Shown: positions 1 through 10,889 of the stretch, one piece after another
Layout of the letters: every line of letters starts with the position of its first letter
Numbering within the stretch: the first letter of the stretch is position 1
Source of the DNA: Ceratothoa steindachneri
Taxonomy: Eukaryota; Arthropoda; Malacostraca; Isopoda; Cymothoidae
Assembly: GCA_963969495.1 (NCBI GenBank)
Contig: OZ018321.1
Coordinates: 126,536,298 to 126,600,297, forward strand
Direction of reading: 5' to 3'
DNA: 64,000 bases
Position numbers and translations under genes: made by a program
Notes under the pieces: generated by a model
Databases searched by the model: none
The model's input: only the letters and a program-made list of their open reading frames with translations
Told to the model about the DNA's origin: nothing

Positions 1-720
1 TGGCGGCTCCGCCTTGGACACGGCGCAAAATGTAGTGTTTGAAAATAGATAGGAAGAGGAGGTGAGGAAGATGTGGGTGGGGATAAAGCAGTTTATTAAA
101 AAAACCACCATCCCAAAATGGAGCTCATGGGTGAGGGATCATTGTTCCCTCCCCCCATCCGGGATAGTTGGCTAAGAAGAAGGTCAGCATCTACCCTGTT
201 AAATTAGAGGCTGACCAGAGAACGTTGTTGGAGAGGTTGTATGAAAAGCGAGGAAACAGCGGGGAAACACAAGTGTTCTGAAGGAAGGAGAAGTGATTAA
301 GAACTTAAATAAATGAAATATAAACAAAAAACTAACTTCATAGGCAAAACAGGATTCAAAGCGATTTTATGAATATGTTAAGTCAATTAATTATTGCATT
401 GTGGCCCTTCAGGATGGTCAAGGTGCTTTGAGGGACTATTCGTTGCAGCACGTAGTGAAAACATTAATATGAACTGCTTCTAATTGTTTTTACTATCAAA
501 TATACAAATAGCAACTAGAATGCAACCATAATAAATTCGGATGAAACATCACTCTTTTAAAATATTGACATTACCGAAAATTAAATTAGATTTAGATTAA
601 AAAGTGTAATTTCCAAGGTGTGTCCTCCTGTTAAAGTATATCTAATTTCTATAAGTAATTAGGAATCAGAGTGTTAAAACCCCGTTATACAATTTCGAAA
701 AGCCTATCAGCAAGGTAATA
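1..720. other. AT-rich sequence without a recognisable gene
   Basis: No coding motif or RNA gene could be supported here. The stretch may include the decayed 5' part of the LINE relic that becomes readable at about 725, but no protein match is visible before that point. Confidence 0.5.
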
Positions 721-724
721 AATG

Positions 725-1905
725 TGAGTTGAAAGAAGAAAATCTAACCCCTATTTTAAAAAAAGACCTAAAGTTTGATCCTGGCAATTTTCTGCCTATC
801 TAGACCACATCTGTCTTTGGTCAATACTTTAGACTCCATTGTTAAAAATAGAAATTTGTATCATTTGTAGTTAAAATATTAAATGACATAGCAAGCATTT
901 AATGCGGATGCACTCGCTTAATTAATTTGATTGATTGTCTTTACGAAATGATCACAAAGTGTAACCAAGATAAGGCTGTAAATATACATGGTTCGTCTCG
1001 AATTCATAAAGTATTTTATACACTTTTCCATACACAAGACTTTTTCAAAGTTGAAATTGCCTGCAATAGGGGCCAGCCTACTATAATGGATCGAAGAATG
1101 CCAGTAAAATCGTAGGCAGAGACTTGATGTCAATGGATGTAGTTTATAACTGGCATCGGTGACTAAGGGCCTTCCTTAGGCACCTACTTCTTCTGGGACA
1201 CATTTAATATTGGTATACATAAGCTTCGGAACTTAATTCTTTGTTTAAAATTTTAAGATTTGGTGATGACCCGAAACTAGGTGACTATGATCGCTTGCAA
1301 AGAGACGTGGAGAGAGAAGTAAAATAGTTTGAAGGATTGCAAATGCAATTTAACGCGGAGTAGTGTAAGGTAATCTCTATAGGTTATGCTAATCTTCAAA
1401 GAGATTACAAAGTGGGTAGTCAATTTTCAAAATAATTCTCATGGAAAAGGATATTATAGTTCTCTTAATCTCTAGTGATCTGAAAAATTAGAATCACTCT
1501 ACTAGTAGCGTCACAAAAAAATAGGGTTCTAGGATATATAGCTAGATATTGTTTAAATCGAAATATATTCTTCTTCCATTATATATAGCGGCTGGAAAGT
1601 TTCATTTGGAGTAGGCGCTAAATTCTGGTCTCCATATATGCAAAATGTACTATTGGAATGCGCCCAAAATCACTCGATGAAATGAATTTCTGAGTTTAAA
1701 AATTGATCGTACGAAGAAAGACTAAGGCATCTAAATTTACTTTTCCTGTGAGATCAGCATCTGTTCGGTTAAAATAGTTATTTTATTTTTAATACTAAAC
1801 GGGTTTACTAATATAAAGTATGACCCCTTATTTGAGTTAGATACCAAACGGCAACTAGAAATACGGTTTTAAACTATTAACAAACGCTTTAACCCTTTAA
1901 GAACC
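725..1905 (+). pseudogene. CR1-like LINE reverse transcriptase relic
   Basis: A heavily decayed non-LTR retrotransposon. Reading across frames gives, in order: an RT finger segment resembling FKKDLKFDPGNFLPI (about 755-800); a weak GPSLGTYFF segment (about 1167-1195) corresponding to the usual GPLLFLIFINDL; then GDDPKLGDYDRLQRDVERE (about 1261-1320), the palm region after the catalytic FADD-type motif; and NAE-CKVISIGYA (about 1354-1395), matching the usual F-N-KCKVMHIG. The post-RT thumb follows (EKD-I-VL-SSDLK, KSKYILLPLY, RHLNL-like), ending near the tail matching KYDPLFELD-KRQLRN (about 1815-1870). This order and wording are typical of CR1/L2-clade LINEs. Stops and frameshifts occur every 20-40 codons, so it is a fossil. 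The clade assignment is from family memory. Confidence 0.7.
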
Positions 1906-2227
1906 CCCCCCCAAAAAAAAATTTACTCCAATATGATCCAGACTTGAAATGTTTTGCCAAGTGGTTTAGTCCAAAACATTACAGTAGTAGATAGGTTTGA
2001 GAATAGAATTGATAAATAGAAGCCATAAATAAATTCTTTATTATATCGCCCCTATCATTTACCTGTTTCTACCTCTGACTTCAATTCCCCCACCTCATTT
2101 GTGAGCTACCATCGACTCGGGTCTGTGGTAGCTCGTAGTTCTAATCTGCCAAATTTAATTCTGTCAGTGTCAGGTGGGAGGGTAGGAACAAGGAATTATT
2201 TATTTCCTCTACCTCAACTAATTTCGT

Positions 2228-2692
2228 TCAGTGGGGATTTAACAATGAATATAGGTACCGCCATTCATTCTTCGCGTTGTAGACGACATTCCCCGACCCA
2301 AAAATGAAATTTACATCAAGATCAGAATGACAATCACTCGTGAACCCGATAGCAATAAGAGCCCAATCCTTGTTAAGCAAGAAAGTGACCGGGTCCATAT
2401 TGATTGGATGCAAGTACCCCATAGGCAGGTTTCCAAAACAGAGGGAAGAGCCTGTCTGTTGTTCTGTGAAAGCGATACGGGAAATGATGGCGGTGTTGGT
2501 ACTAGCTATGTGTGAAGGACTTATACTCGCTGGGGTAACTATCAGTGTATCCGCCAGGGGGCACCCATGCCGTGGCACTGAAGAAAGGTTTGTGTCCGCG
2601 CAATTTGGGAGTGCTGGAATTTCACCGCCGTATCCCCCAGGGCTAGCGAGAGAGAGCTCCAGCAAGGGGGTATCTTTGACAAAATCCCTCAA
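2228..2692 (-). CDS. Unidentified 154-codon open reading frame
   Basis: An uninterrupted minus-strand frame of 154 codons with balanced amino-acid composition (several Cys, Trp, Pro and Asn-Thr runs). It stands out in a region where most frames close within 60 codons. The surrounding 2.1-2.7 kb is less AT-rich than its flanks. I recognise no domain, signal peptide or transmembrane pattern. The competing plus-strand frame at 2340-2729 (129 codons) is more basic and looks less protein-like. It could be an exon, a gene fragment or part of an unclassified repeat. No splice pattern or promoter could be assigned. Confidence 0.25.
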   Translation of the reverse strand: MRDFVKDTPLLELSLASPGGYGGEIPALPNCADTNLSSVPRHGCPLADTLIVTPASISPSHIASTNTAIISRIAFTEQQTGSSLCFGNLPMGYLHPINMDPVTFLLNKDWALIAIGFTSDCHSDLDVNFIFGSGNVVYNAKNEWRYLYSLLNPH

Positions 2693-2734
2693 ATGGATTG
2701 ATAGAACCTCATTGTTGAGCTCCGTCTAACGTCC

Positions 2735-4540
2735 ATTATTGAATTTAGGGCCAAGGTTTGAGGAACGGGCAGAAAAAATTGAAAAGGTCATTGGTCACAT
2801 TAGACCTGAGCAATAATGACGAAGTCTTTCTAAATTTTTGGTCTCATCTGTTGGAATGTTTTGGGAGTGGAGAGTGGGGAGGAATAAAAGCCTTCAGTCA
2901 AAGTGTCCCGTTTGACAGGGAGGAACTTGGAAATTAAAGAGAAGTCTCAAGGGAACCACGGAAAAAAAAAGAGGACTATATATGGGCGTTCTAAAGAAAT
3001 ATTTCTTTCCCATTTTCGTGTGGTTAAAACGACACCAAATTGCAAATCTAATTCCTTGCCACGACATTGTCTATTAATCGTACATTTTTACATTAAAAGA
3101 ACGTAAATTGCATTATAAAAAGAATTTATTCATATTAATTCTATATTTCTTAACCATATTCCTATAGAAGACATTTTCTTACAATTTTTAGATGAAATTC
3201 TGTTTTCTGCGAATATAATTCTTGCTGTAAAAATAACTAATACAGTTTCCTGCAAAACTGAAAAGTTGTAAGAAATTTCTAAATATAATAATGTTCCTTT
3301 GAAAAGTATAAAATAAGCAAAACATTTATAACACGACAGTTAAAGTTTTTTCCTTTACAAAATGAATCTATTACAAATGAATAAACGAGTAACTTGCAAG
3401 AAAACTAGTAAACAAAAGGTTTTATGACTTCATAATATATAGAAAAAAATTAACTTGTACAAAGTTTCCTACGATAGTTTCATTTAAGCATAACAAAGGA
3501 ATGGAACCCTCATTTTAACTTTAGGAAGTTATGATTAGCTTGCCAAAGAAGATGGGTGGATTTTCAATTTAAAATCTACTTTTTTCGCTGCAAGGAACTA
3601 CGGAGATACATCGATTTTGATGTCGCAACATTGACATATATATTTTTTTTTATTTTAAGGAATTTCGTAACTTTCAAAAATTAAATTGAAGATACAGTTT
3701 GGAATTAAAAAGGACATAGAATATATTTGGGTTCCTAATAGCGTGGTAAAATGTGATATGCTAATTTAAAATTAAATGTTTTGTAAGACTTTTTGGATTT
3801 CGCAGACAAAATTATATGCATACGATGCTGGAAAGAGTAATAGAACCAAACTAATTAAAATACAAATTTCAAAAATTTACTGAAGCTATTGCTAAGGAAA
3901 TGTTCTTGAGTAGGTTTTTTTTCATTTTCCCTTTATTATCATTAGTACAATACCATTTTTACTACATTTTGTCCACTGCACAGTTTGAAATAAGGCATCA
4001 GTGGGTTTCATTTACACAGAGGGTACGATTTTCTTGCAGATCTATAGGATGGTCTGAAACTATTGTCGATCCTTGTAAATATTGTTTTAAATTTCTATTT
4101 CAAATATTGTTTTCATTTTACTTTCATGTGTGTCTGATAGTATTATATTGTTCCTTTACTAAAATTGAGTACACTAAAACTAGTACATGTGTTTGATATT
4201 ATTATATTGTTCCTTTATTTTTCTTATTAATTTTCGGTAGGGACGACAACATATTAGGACTACCCTATACTTTGTGGCAGGATTAAATAAACCAATTTAG
4301 GAGCCTTAAAATGAACAGTTTCAATAGGAGTAATTTAAAAGCAACCTTGCAAGTGCAGAAGGATTTTACCCACTGGGAATGCATTTCATAACTTGCACTC
4401 ATTTCAATACAATATAACTTTAGGAACATCTAGAAATAATATATATGAATGTATACACAATGCGTACAATATATATTAGTTATATGTTGTTGATCTCCCT
4501 ATGGTATCTGTATATTTGTATAAATTGAGAAAACTTTGAC
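2735..4540. other. AT-rich sequence, no supported gene
   Basis: Very AT-rich DNA with short random open frames only. The 98-codon plus frame at 3900-4196 is rich in Phe, Tyr and Leu, as expected from AT-rich non-coding sequence, and shows no family resemblance. Confidence 0.5.
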
Positions 4541-4561
4541 ATTTTTTATGCTCTTAAGTAC

Positions 4562-4640
4562 TACTATTGTGATAAGTTTGGGTGAGTGGACGGCACTCAA
4601 CCTTTCTCACATACACCATAGCACAGAACACTGTGAACGT
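4562..4640 (-). repeat. Short repeat shared with 12040-12106
   Basis: The reverse complement of this segment reads gctatggtgtatgtgagaaa and continues to the CACTCACCCAAACTTATCACA block. The plus strand at 12040-12106 carries the same blocks (gctatggtgtaggtgggaaa, then CACTCACCCACACTTATCACA). The two copies are about 85% alike by eye. Each lies beside a different decayed Tc1/mariner transposase, so this could be a shared terminal or subterminal sequence or a small inserted element. Confidence 0.6.
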
Positions 4641-5190
4641 GGAACGAAAATTTAGATTTGGGGGGGGGAAGTGGCCATTAAAGGTTAGTCTTGATCTGGT
4701 GCAATAATATTTTCTTAGGTCAACATCCTCCATCTGAGAGAGCGTTGTCATGGAGAAAAAGTAGAAGGAGGTTCGGTTGAGGAGTGAAGGACGTTTTTGT
4801 TCAGGAGGTCATTTAAACGTTTCACTGCTTGAACATAAAGTTCTACAATGACTGTTTGTTTATTATTAATGAGTTCAAAATGAACAACTATTTTTAGCTC
4901 CCCTAAATGCAAATCATTGTCCTTTACAAGTCCCCAAATGTAGCATTGCTTGCTGTTGTTGGAGAACACGTCTAAGAGTATGGATGGATTTTGGTTTGCG
5001 ATGAAGCCATTGGTTTTTGCGCTTCATATCGCACTAAAGAACCCACTTTTCGTCTCCCGTAAAAATTATCTCGAGAAGTGATTCAAATGGATTTCGAATA
5101 AATGCAGATGAAGCAATATTCACAAGTTGTAGACGTTGTACTTTAGACAGCTCATATGGAACCCAAACAAAATAGTGGATTATAATTCAT
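4562..5190 (-). pseudogene. Decayed mariner transposase
   Basis: Minus-strand reading from 5190 downward gives VWVPYELSK, then NPFESLLEIIFTGDEKWVL with the first catalytic Asp in GDEKW, then CDMKRKNQWLHRKPKS. After a frameshift it gives VVHFELINNKQTV and YVQAVKRLNDLLNK, then a decayed HHDNA-like second catalytic segment at about 4740. These blocks follow the order of a mariner (DD34D) transposase catalytic domain. The N-terminal helix-turn-helix part is not visible, and several stops and frameshifts make it non-functional. The 3' side carries a roughly 65-bp segment shared in inverted orientation with 12040-12106. Confidence 0.7.
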
Positions 5191-6520
5191 TATGTGACAC
5201 AATAATTGTTCCTTAAGTGTAATTTTCCAACTCCTTTTATTGCAAAATGGTGGTAAACAGCCATTATTAGTTTTAAACTTTGCTGTTGTGGCTTGTATGA
5301 TGAAATATTTACTAAAAATAGGCAAATTTTGTTTTGTTATCCATTGCAGTGCTAAAAACCAAAAGAGTTAAATTTATTCAATTTTATTGAAACTTCTTCA
5401 AGGAATATATAACAACAGGTAAAACAATTAGAAGTGAGCAGTTTTCTTCGAAAAAGTCCCCAAATGTAGTCTCTTATCATGTTTTTATCGTATACTCCTT
5501 GGTATTTTTTGTACAAAGTTCAGTATATCTTGATTGTAATTGGTACCCTTGCTCCTCTGATTATGCTTCCATATTCTCTTGAACTTGTCAAGATGGACAT
5601 CAAGGATTTGCGCCTTCAGGAAAATCCTGCAGCCCATTTGGCCTTAGCTCTTCACTATGTTCTCAACCAGTTCCACATAATTGTCAGCCTTGTGGTTTCT
5701 CTAAAAGCTCTGACACACCGAAACAAAACTTTCATGCTTCTTTATTGTCTTTTTGGAAAGCTTTTCAGGCAATTCTGAACATACTATGATTTTCTATGGT
5801 CTGTGGTCCAATAATAACAAGTTTTCACCTTTGCCTCAGAGTTTGGGAAATAAATTTGGAGGGTACTTAAAAGCCAGCAGATTCTTTGTTAAGAGTTCTA
5901 CCAAACTGCTTCATGAGGCCTTGTTTTAAATACATTGTAGGCAACAACACCTCTTAAGGGTCTATCAATTTTTCATGCTTGACATTATGCCCTCAAAACG
6001 AGAACTCAGTCCATTGCACCTAATGTTTCGTGTAGTAATGTGCTGTGGTATCCTTACCCTCCAAAGACAGAGATGACGTGGAAATTTGGCAAAACCTCCC
6101 TGGAGACCCATCAAAAATGCTACAATTTTGAAGTCCCCAAATCACTTCTCATCCACACTAGTTATAAGTCATAGTTTATAGAAGTAGCTTGACACTGTTT
6201 CATTCCTTGAGATATACTGAATAAGCCAAGGGAAGAAATAGATGCTTATTGCAATGAGGGAGAAGTACAGTTTAAATGATTCTTAATTTGTCAATAAAGA
6301 GCTTCCACTTATCTGGATTACATGTAGTTCCAATTGTATCATACAGACTAGATACATGACGTTTTCTTTGGCTTATCACTTCCACATTTTAATCCATAAA
6401 ATCCCAATTTTTTTAGCCTAAAAATCAAAATCTCAGCATTTTGCTTTGGTAAGCCAAAATGTCGAACAAAGTCATTTAGGTCTCTTTGGTTTGAATAACA
6501 TGGATTCCTTTCAACAGCCA

Positions 6521-7460
6521 TACGGTGCAGGGTCAATAAGTTTTGCAATTCGGATATAAGGAAACGAGATATGAGGAAAAGTGTTTTATTATTTTTCAAT
6601 ATAACTACCCTCGACTTCAATGCACTTGCGCCACTTGTCCCTGAGGCTTCGAATTCCCGACGACCAGAAATCTCCCGACTGCTGCTCAATCCACTCTTAG
6701 ACGGCGAGCTTGACATCTTCATCGTCCCCAAACCGGCGTCCACGCAGTGTAGCCTTGAGCTGGCGGAATAAAAAATAGTCGGTAGGGGCCAGATCTGGAC
6801 TGTAGGAGGGATGGTTGAGCTCCTTGGATCCGCACTCGCACAGGGCACCTTGTGCAACTCTGGCCTTGTGGACTTTAAAGACGTTGAAGTCGATCATAGG
6901 GCGTGAGGTTTCTAGGGACCCAACAGGCAGAGACCATGGTCATGGCCAAATTGTCGTGGATGATGTTTATAACACTTCCATGTGATATTCCAAGTTGTCG
7001 CTAGATTTTTTCGACCTTCAACCGTCGATTTTGGAGGATCATCCTCTCCACACGGGCCACACTTTGTTTCTCGTTGGTCACGTCTAACAGGCGTCTTGGA
7101 CGGGGGTCATCTTCAAGGGATTCACGACCATGGTGGAACTCCCTATTCCAGCGAGCAATGGTTGCATAGGAAGGGGGCGGTGTCGGTGTACACTGCAATC
7201 ATGCGTTCATGGATCTCTTTTGCACTCTTGCTTTCCTTGGTCAAAAATTTGATCTCTGCGCGGTGCTCAACCTTCTCCATTGTGGAAAAATTTGTGACTG
7301 ACGATCTGCGATCAGCTACTGCTTCTTAAATAGACGAGGCAGGGGCGTGCGGCTGCAGGTCCTGACTTGTCATAACCTGTTCTCCTACCTTCACAAACAG
7401 CCATCCCCCTTCCTCCGTTTTACCCTACCGATTCGCAAAACTTATTGACCGCCCCTCGTA
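6521..7460 (-). mobile_element. Mariner, internally deleted, nested copy
   Basis: A complete mariner insertion bounded by TA, with terminal inverted repeats built on GGTCAATAAGTTTTGC: left at 6530, right as the reverse complement ending in the CGCCCCTCGTA block at 7460. The minus strand encodes the transposase N-terminus (EHRAEIKFLTKESKSAKEI, PSYATIARWNREFHHGRESL, RMILQNRRLKVEKI) and the C-terminus (SYSPDLAPTDYFLFRQLKAT, then KCIEVEGSYIEK). Between them, sequence encoding the GDE-type and HDNAP-type catalytic segments is missing. The reading passes from NLTPYDRLQR straight into KARVAQGALCECG with a frame problem. It cannot encode an active transposase. It is inserted into copy 1 of the uncharacterised family and so is younger than that copy. 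Confidence 0.85.
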
Positions 7461-7726
7461 TCTCTAACATTTTAGTCTACACCTTCAATGATCTTTTCAC
7501 CTTATGAAGCGTTGCTTCTTTCTGAGGCTGGCTTATTTCTTTGTGGAGGTGTAGGTACAGGAAGATAAGCACTCTCTGGTACTGAGAAGAGCAGGTGCAT
7601 TTTTTCCCCTTCAACGTTTAGAAGGCTTCACCATGGAGAAGTAGCAGTTGCTTGAGTGCACAGTGGGTTCATGCTAAATCCTGGAAATGGCGAACTTCAT
7701 GTCTCTTCTTTCCCTTCTTTACCATC

Positions 7727-7838
7727 CTTTAAAAGTAAAAAATATTATTTATTACTCTTTTGGCTCACAAAGAAACATAAGGACTTTAATACTTTTGACA
7801 TTTTGTATTTTACTCTTTACAACAAACAATTTTCTTAC
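7727..7838 (-). other. Apparent intron in the uncharacterised family, copy 1
   Basis: On the minus strand the reading ...KKTLE is followed by GTAAGA (donor at 7838). Translation resumes after a TTTAAAG acceptor ending at 7727, giving the phase-1 join L-E-G-W and then KRDMKFAI. This restores the family pattern of a tryptophan a few residues before the MPFAVPM-like block. A second acceptor (TTTTGCAG ending at 7910) precedes VVGDQDK. Copy 2 has no intron at this position. Confidence 0.5.
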
Positions 7839-8082
7839 CTTCCAAAGTTTTCTTGCAGTGTTCACAACTAAAATGAGGTACCCATGGTTTGTCTTGGTCC
7901 CCAACTACCCTGCAAAATTATGATTTATAAACTTCTCACATTCTCATAAATGCTGTCACACCGAAACTTTTTGTTCTTGTTTTGAGGAACTGTTCGCAGA
8001 TATAACAGAATGCCTCTGAAATAATAGCAAATATGTGAATTCCTGTGTTAATATTTCTGAAGTTATATTCCATAATATTGCA

Positions 8083-8172
8083 GAAGATTCTAGAAGTTTC
8101 CAGGGGTGTGTTCTGGCAAGCTCTGGAAAATTCTTAAAACTTCATAAAGTTCTACTGAATTCTAGACATTTC
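8083..8172. promoter_or_regulatory. Cluster of heat-shock-element-like units
   Basis: Positions 8083-8100 read GAAGATTCTAGAAGTTTC. These are four consecutive alternating GAA/TTC units spaced by exactly two bases, which is the consensus arrangement bound by heat-shock factor. Further, less perfect alternating units follow: TTC, GCA, CTC, GAA, TTC at about 8111-8132, and TTC-TA-GAC-AT-TTC at about 8161-8172. No adjacent gene is recognised on either side, so a regulatory role is only an inference. It may be fortuitous, or part of an unrecognised repeat. Confidence 0.3.
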
Positions 8173-8179
8173 TCATTAA

Positions 8180-9780
8180 AGATAAAATGTTTTGGACGGT
8201 TTCCTTAAAACAAATATTATTCTACAACATTCTAATGCTTTTATTAAATAAGATTTACGCTTTTCTACCATACTTGGAAATAATTAAAGCCTACAACCTT
8301 TTATATGCTCTCAACCTTTTTCGACATTAATTCCTAACATTATTTTTCAAATGGGCAAATTTAGAAATTCAGTTCCCTACCCTACAAAAGCAAACTTTGG
8401 GGATCAAAGTAGACTTTTTTTTCATTAAATTTAGTAACGAACACCTGGGACATAATACTTTTAACCCAGGAACAAAAAAAGTGAAATTTTATTACATAAT
8501 GTAAATTAATTAACGATATGCAATTTTTATAACCTAACATGAGATCTGAACCATACTGTAGGTATCAGCAGCGCATGGCATCTTCCCTTCAAGTCGACAT
8601 GAAATAGATTGGAACTGAAGATTTACTAGGCCTGCCCAGATTTACCTTCACGACAATCGTAACCGGTATTTTTCACTCGTTTCGGCAGTAGCACAAATTA
8701 ATACTACGCTAAGTTTTGTACTATAAACAATAAAATATCCAGTTGATTTCAGTAATTTCTTCATTACCTACTACATATGTATAATATTGTTTAGGCCACA
8801 TCCTAGCAAGTGCACTGGTACTCTGAGTAAACAATTGCCGAAAAATATGTACCTTGCCACGTTTTCTGCTCTAAAAGCGTTTGTTTTCCTTGGAACTAAT
8901 GGACACGTATGCAACCATTGAGTTCTTACTATTTTAGTAAGAGCGTAACTGCAGAAACAAACCACGGTAAAATCTAAATAAAAAAAGAGATCTCAAGTTG
9001 CACCGTTTAATGAAACTTAGTTAAGGAATTATCAATAGGACTCTTACGCTTTGTTTTTTATATTAAATTCGCCATCCTACTTCTCTTGTCGATCTCTTGG
9101 AGATGTGGCAATAAAAGAAAGCCGTCGACCTTTTTTTTATAAAAGGGGGACGAAATTTGTTTATTTATGGCCGAAAGGATAAGCAGATAACGATTATTTA
9201 ACCATAAAATGGATCTGGTCTGAGTTAATGAAAATAATTACATTTTTATCTATATTGGGTTGGAATAATCGCCCATTTATGATGAATTACTAATTACTGC
9301 TTTTTGTCGAATTTTCAATTTTATCAATACGTCTTTTTGACGCTTCATCATTTTTCTTTTTCTCTCCCAACGATATCATTTCATCCGTTCTTACAGATAT
9401 TTCTGCTCATTTCTAACTTATTTTATTCCTAAAATTTATTCCAATATTGAGGTATATTTGGGCTTGATTTTCTTTGTTTTTGTTTGAAGTCTTTTATCTG
9501 ACGAATTATTGTTTTCGATAATCTTTATATTCATTTTTAAACCGAACCACTACAGCCATCGCTGAGAGAAATTATTAGAAGCAAAGGGAGGTGAGAGAGG
9601 GAATTATTGAAGTTACGCGTCAGAAAAATGTGTAGCATGTATAGGAGTTTCTGAAATACTATGCCTATGTAGTGAAGAAAACTTCAACGTCATAATCATT
9701 TCACAGATAAGCAGCAGATCCTCCTATGTTATCTATAGTCAAAAGTATTAATCATCATTTTCTTTTGTCGTGGAATGGCC
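8180..9780. other. AT-rich sequence, no supported gene
   Basis: Only short frames with AT-driven composition. No transposase, RT or RNA-gene signature was found on either strand. Confidence 0.5.
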
Positions 9781-9799
9781 AGACGATATATTTATATAT

Positions 9800-10885
9800 A
9801 CGTGGGTGTCTTTTGGGGATTGACCCAAAGTGGGTTGAAGACTGAGAGTGAAAGGGGAGGGATGGTTTATTCTTACTTTGCGGGGTACTTTTAAACAATT
9901 ATTTCAGAGTGCAAGTTGGCCAAAGATTAAAAGGTAGTTGGTACGCGTTGGGGTTGCAAACGAAAGACCATGATGGAAATATAACTTTACTAACAACAAA
10001 AAAAAGAATATATTAAATATTTACATAGAAATTGGTTTTAAAAGGGCATGGTCGGCCAGACGGGGTTAAAGATCCACACGTGATCAGGTACGTTGATTAA
10101 TGGATTAAAGAGGTAAGATACAGTCGATGATTTAAAGGGGGGTTTTAACTGGGGTGTGCACACAAATAATGGGGCAATTGGGTAACCTAGATTCAAGATC
10201 AATCTGCAGGCGGCAACAGTTAAGATTACCTTATGAGCTGGTTGCCAAAATGGGGTCAATGGTGTACGGTGAAGCGAAGGGAAAAGTTATTTACCTCGGG
10301 CTTCAGTACGAGGGAGCACTTTTCGTCGTCGGAGTTTGGAATCCTTCTCAGTCCTTTCCAATTGACTAGGGCAGAGTTCACTGAAGTCGAAACTTGCCGA
10401 TTGACTAAGGCAGAGTTGACGGATCGATTTAGCCTTTACTTGAATCGAAGTCGCCGCTGAGGGGGGGAAAGGGGAAGAGCGTCCTTTAGCTCGTTTGTCA
10501 GAGTAGGTGGAAGTGTGACAGTGCTACTGTCGGAACTCGGTCGAAGCGTTATATGAGCGCCTAGAGAGGCGGCGCGCGCGATGTTGAGTGAAAAGTTGGC
10601 GACTCCTTCGGGGGAAGGGAGAATCTTGATAACTCTCGTTGGAATGTCCAACAGATTCCAATCTTTGAGCAGAGAATCCCGCATTATCGCGGAGAGGTGG
10701 CTGTGAGAGAATGAGGGGGGGGGGGAATGACATACGTCTCTAGGCAAATACAGCTGGTGCGAGTGATAACAGCGTCAGTCGCCTTCTCGTCTATGTTCCC
10801 ATGCTTTCCACAGCTCCATGAGGTAATCTCCGGATCCACCTGGGTACAGGAGGGCACGTGGACGCCATTGGACCTCATTCTGCTG
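9800..10885 (-). repeat. GC-richer block, possibly a solo LTR
   Basis: A compositional island in AT-rich DNA. On the minus strand it contains a CATATAA TATA-like box at about 10550. Near the far end (about 9985) it has a TAGTAAAGTTATATTTC segment. A closely similar segment (TAGTAAAGTTATTTTTC) ends a second compositional island on the same strand at about 18820-18840. A short tandem duplication (the ACTCTGCCYTAGTCAATYG motif, twice) lies at 10365-10415. Open frames here look like by-products of base composition. I read it as a possible LTR of an unidentified element, but no TG...CA ends, primer site or target duplication could be assigned. Confidence 0.3.
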
Positions 10886-10889
10886 CACT

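Larger units (their letters stand above)
5395..7925 (-). pseudogene. Uncharacterised multi-exon TE-like protein, copy 1 (split by a mariner)
   Basis: A decayed minus-strand gene of an uncharacterised protein family that I recall as repeated in arthropod genomes. Blocks in order: VVGDQDKPWVPHFSCEHC (7909-7856); an apparent 112-bp GT-AG intron (7838-7727); RDMKFAI, then HEPTVHSSNCYF and VPVPTPP-like text; a nested mariner (7460-6521); DLNDFVRHFGLPKQNAEIL (about 6495-6430); NPDKWKLFID (about 6335); GLMKQFGRTLNKES (about 5930); and a terminal block matching NYVELVEN, LDVHLDKFK and the GERFHQD-like region down to about 5400. The same blocks in the same order occur at 50307-52063. Numerous stops make it non-functional. 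The role of the family is unknown to me. Its repeated, dispersed state suggests a mobile origin. Confidence 0.65.
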
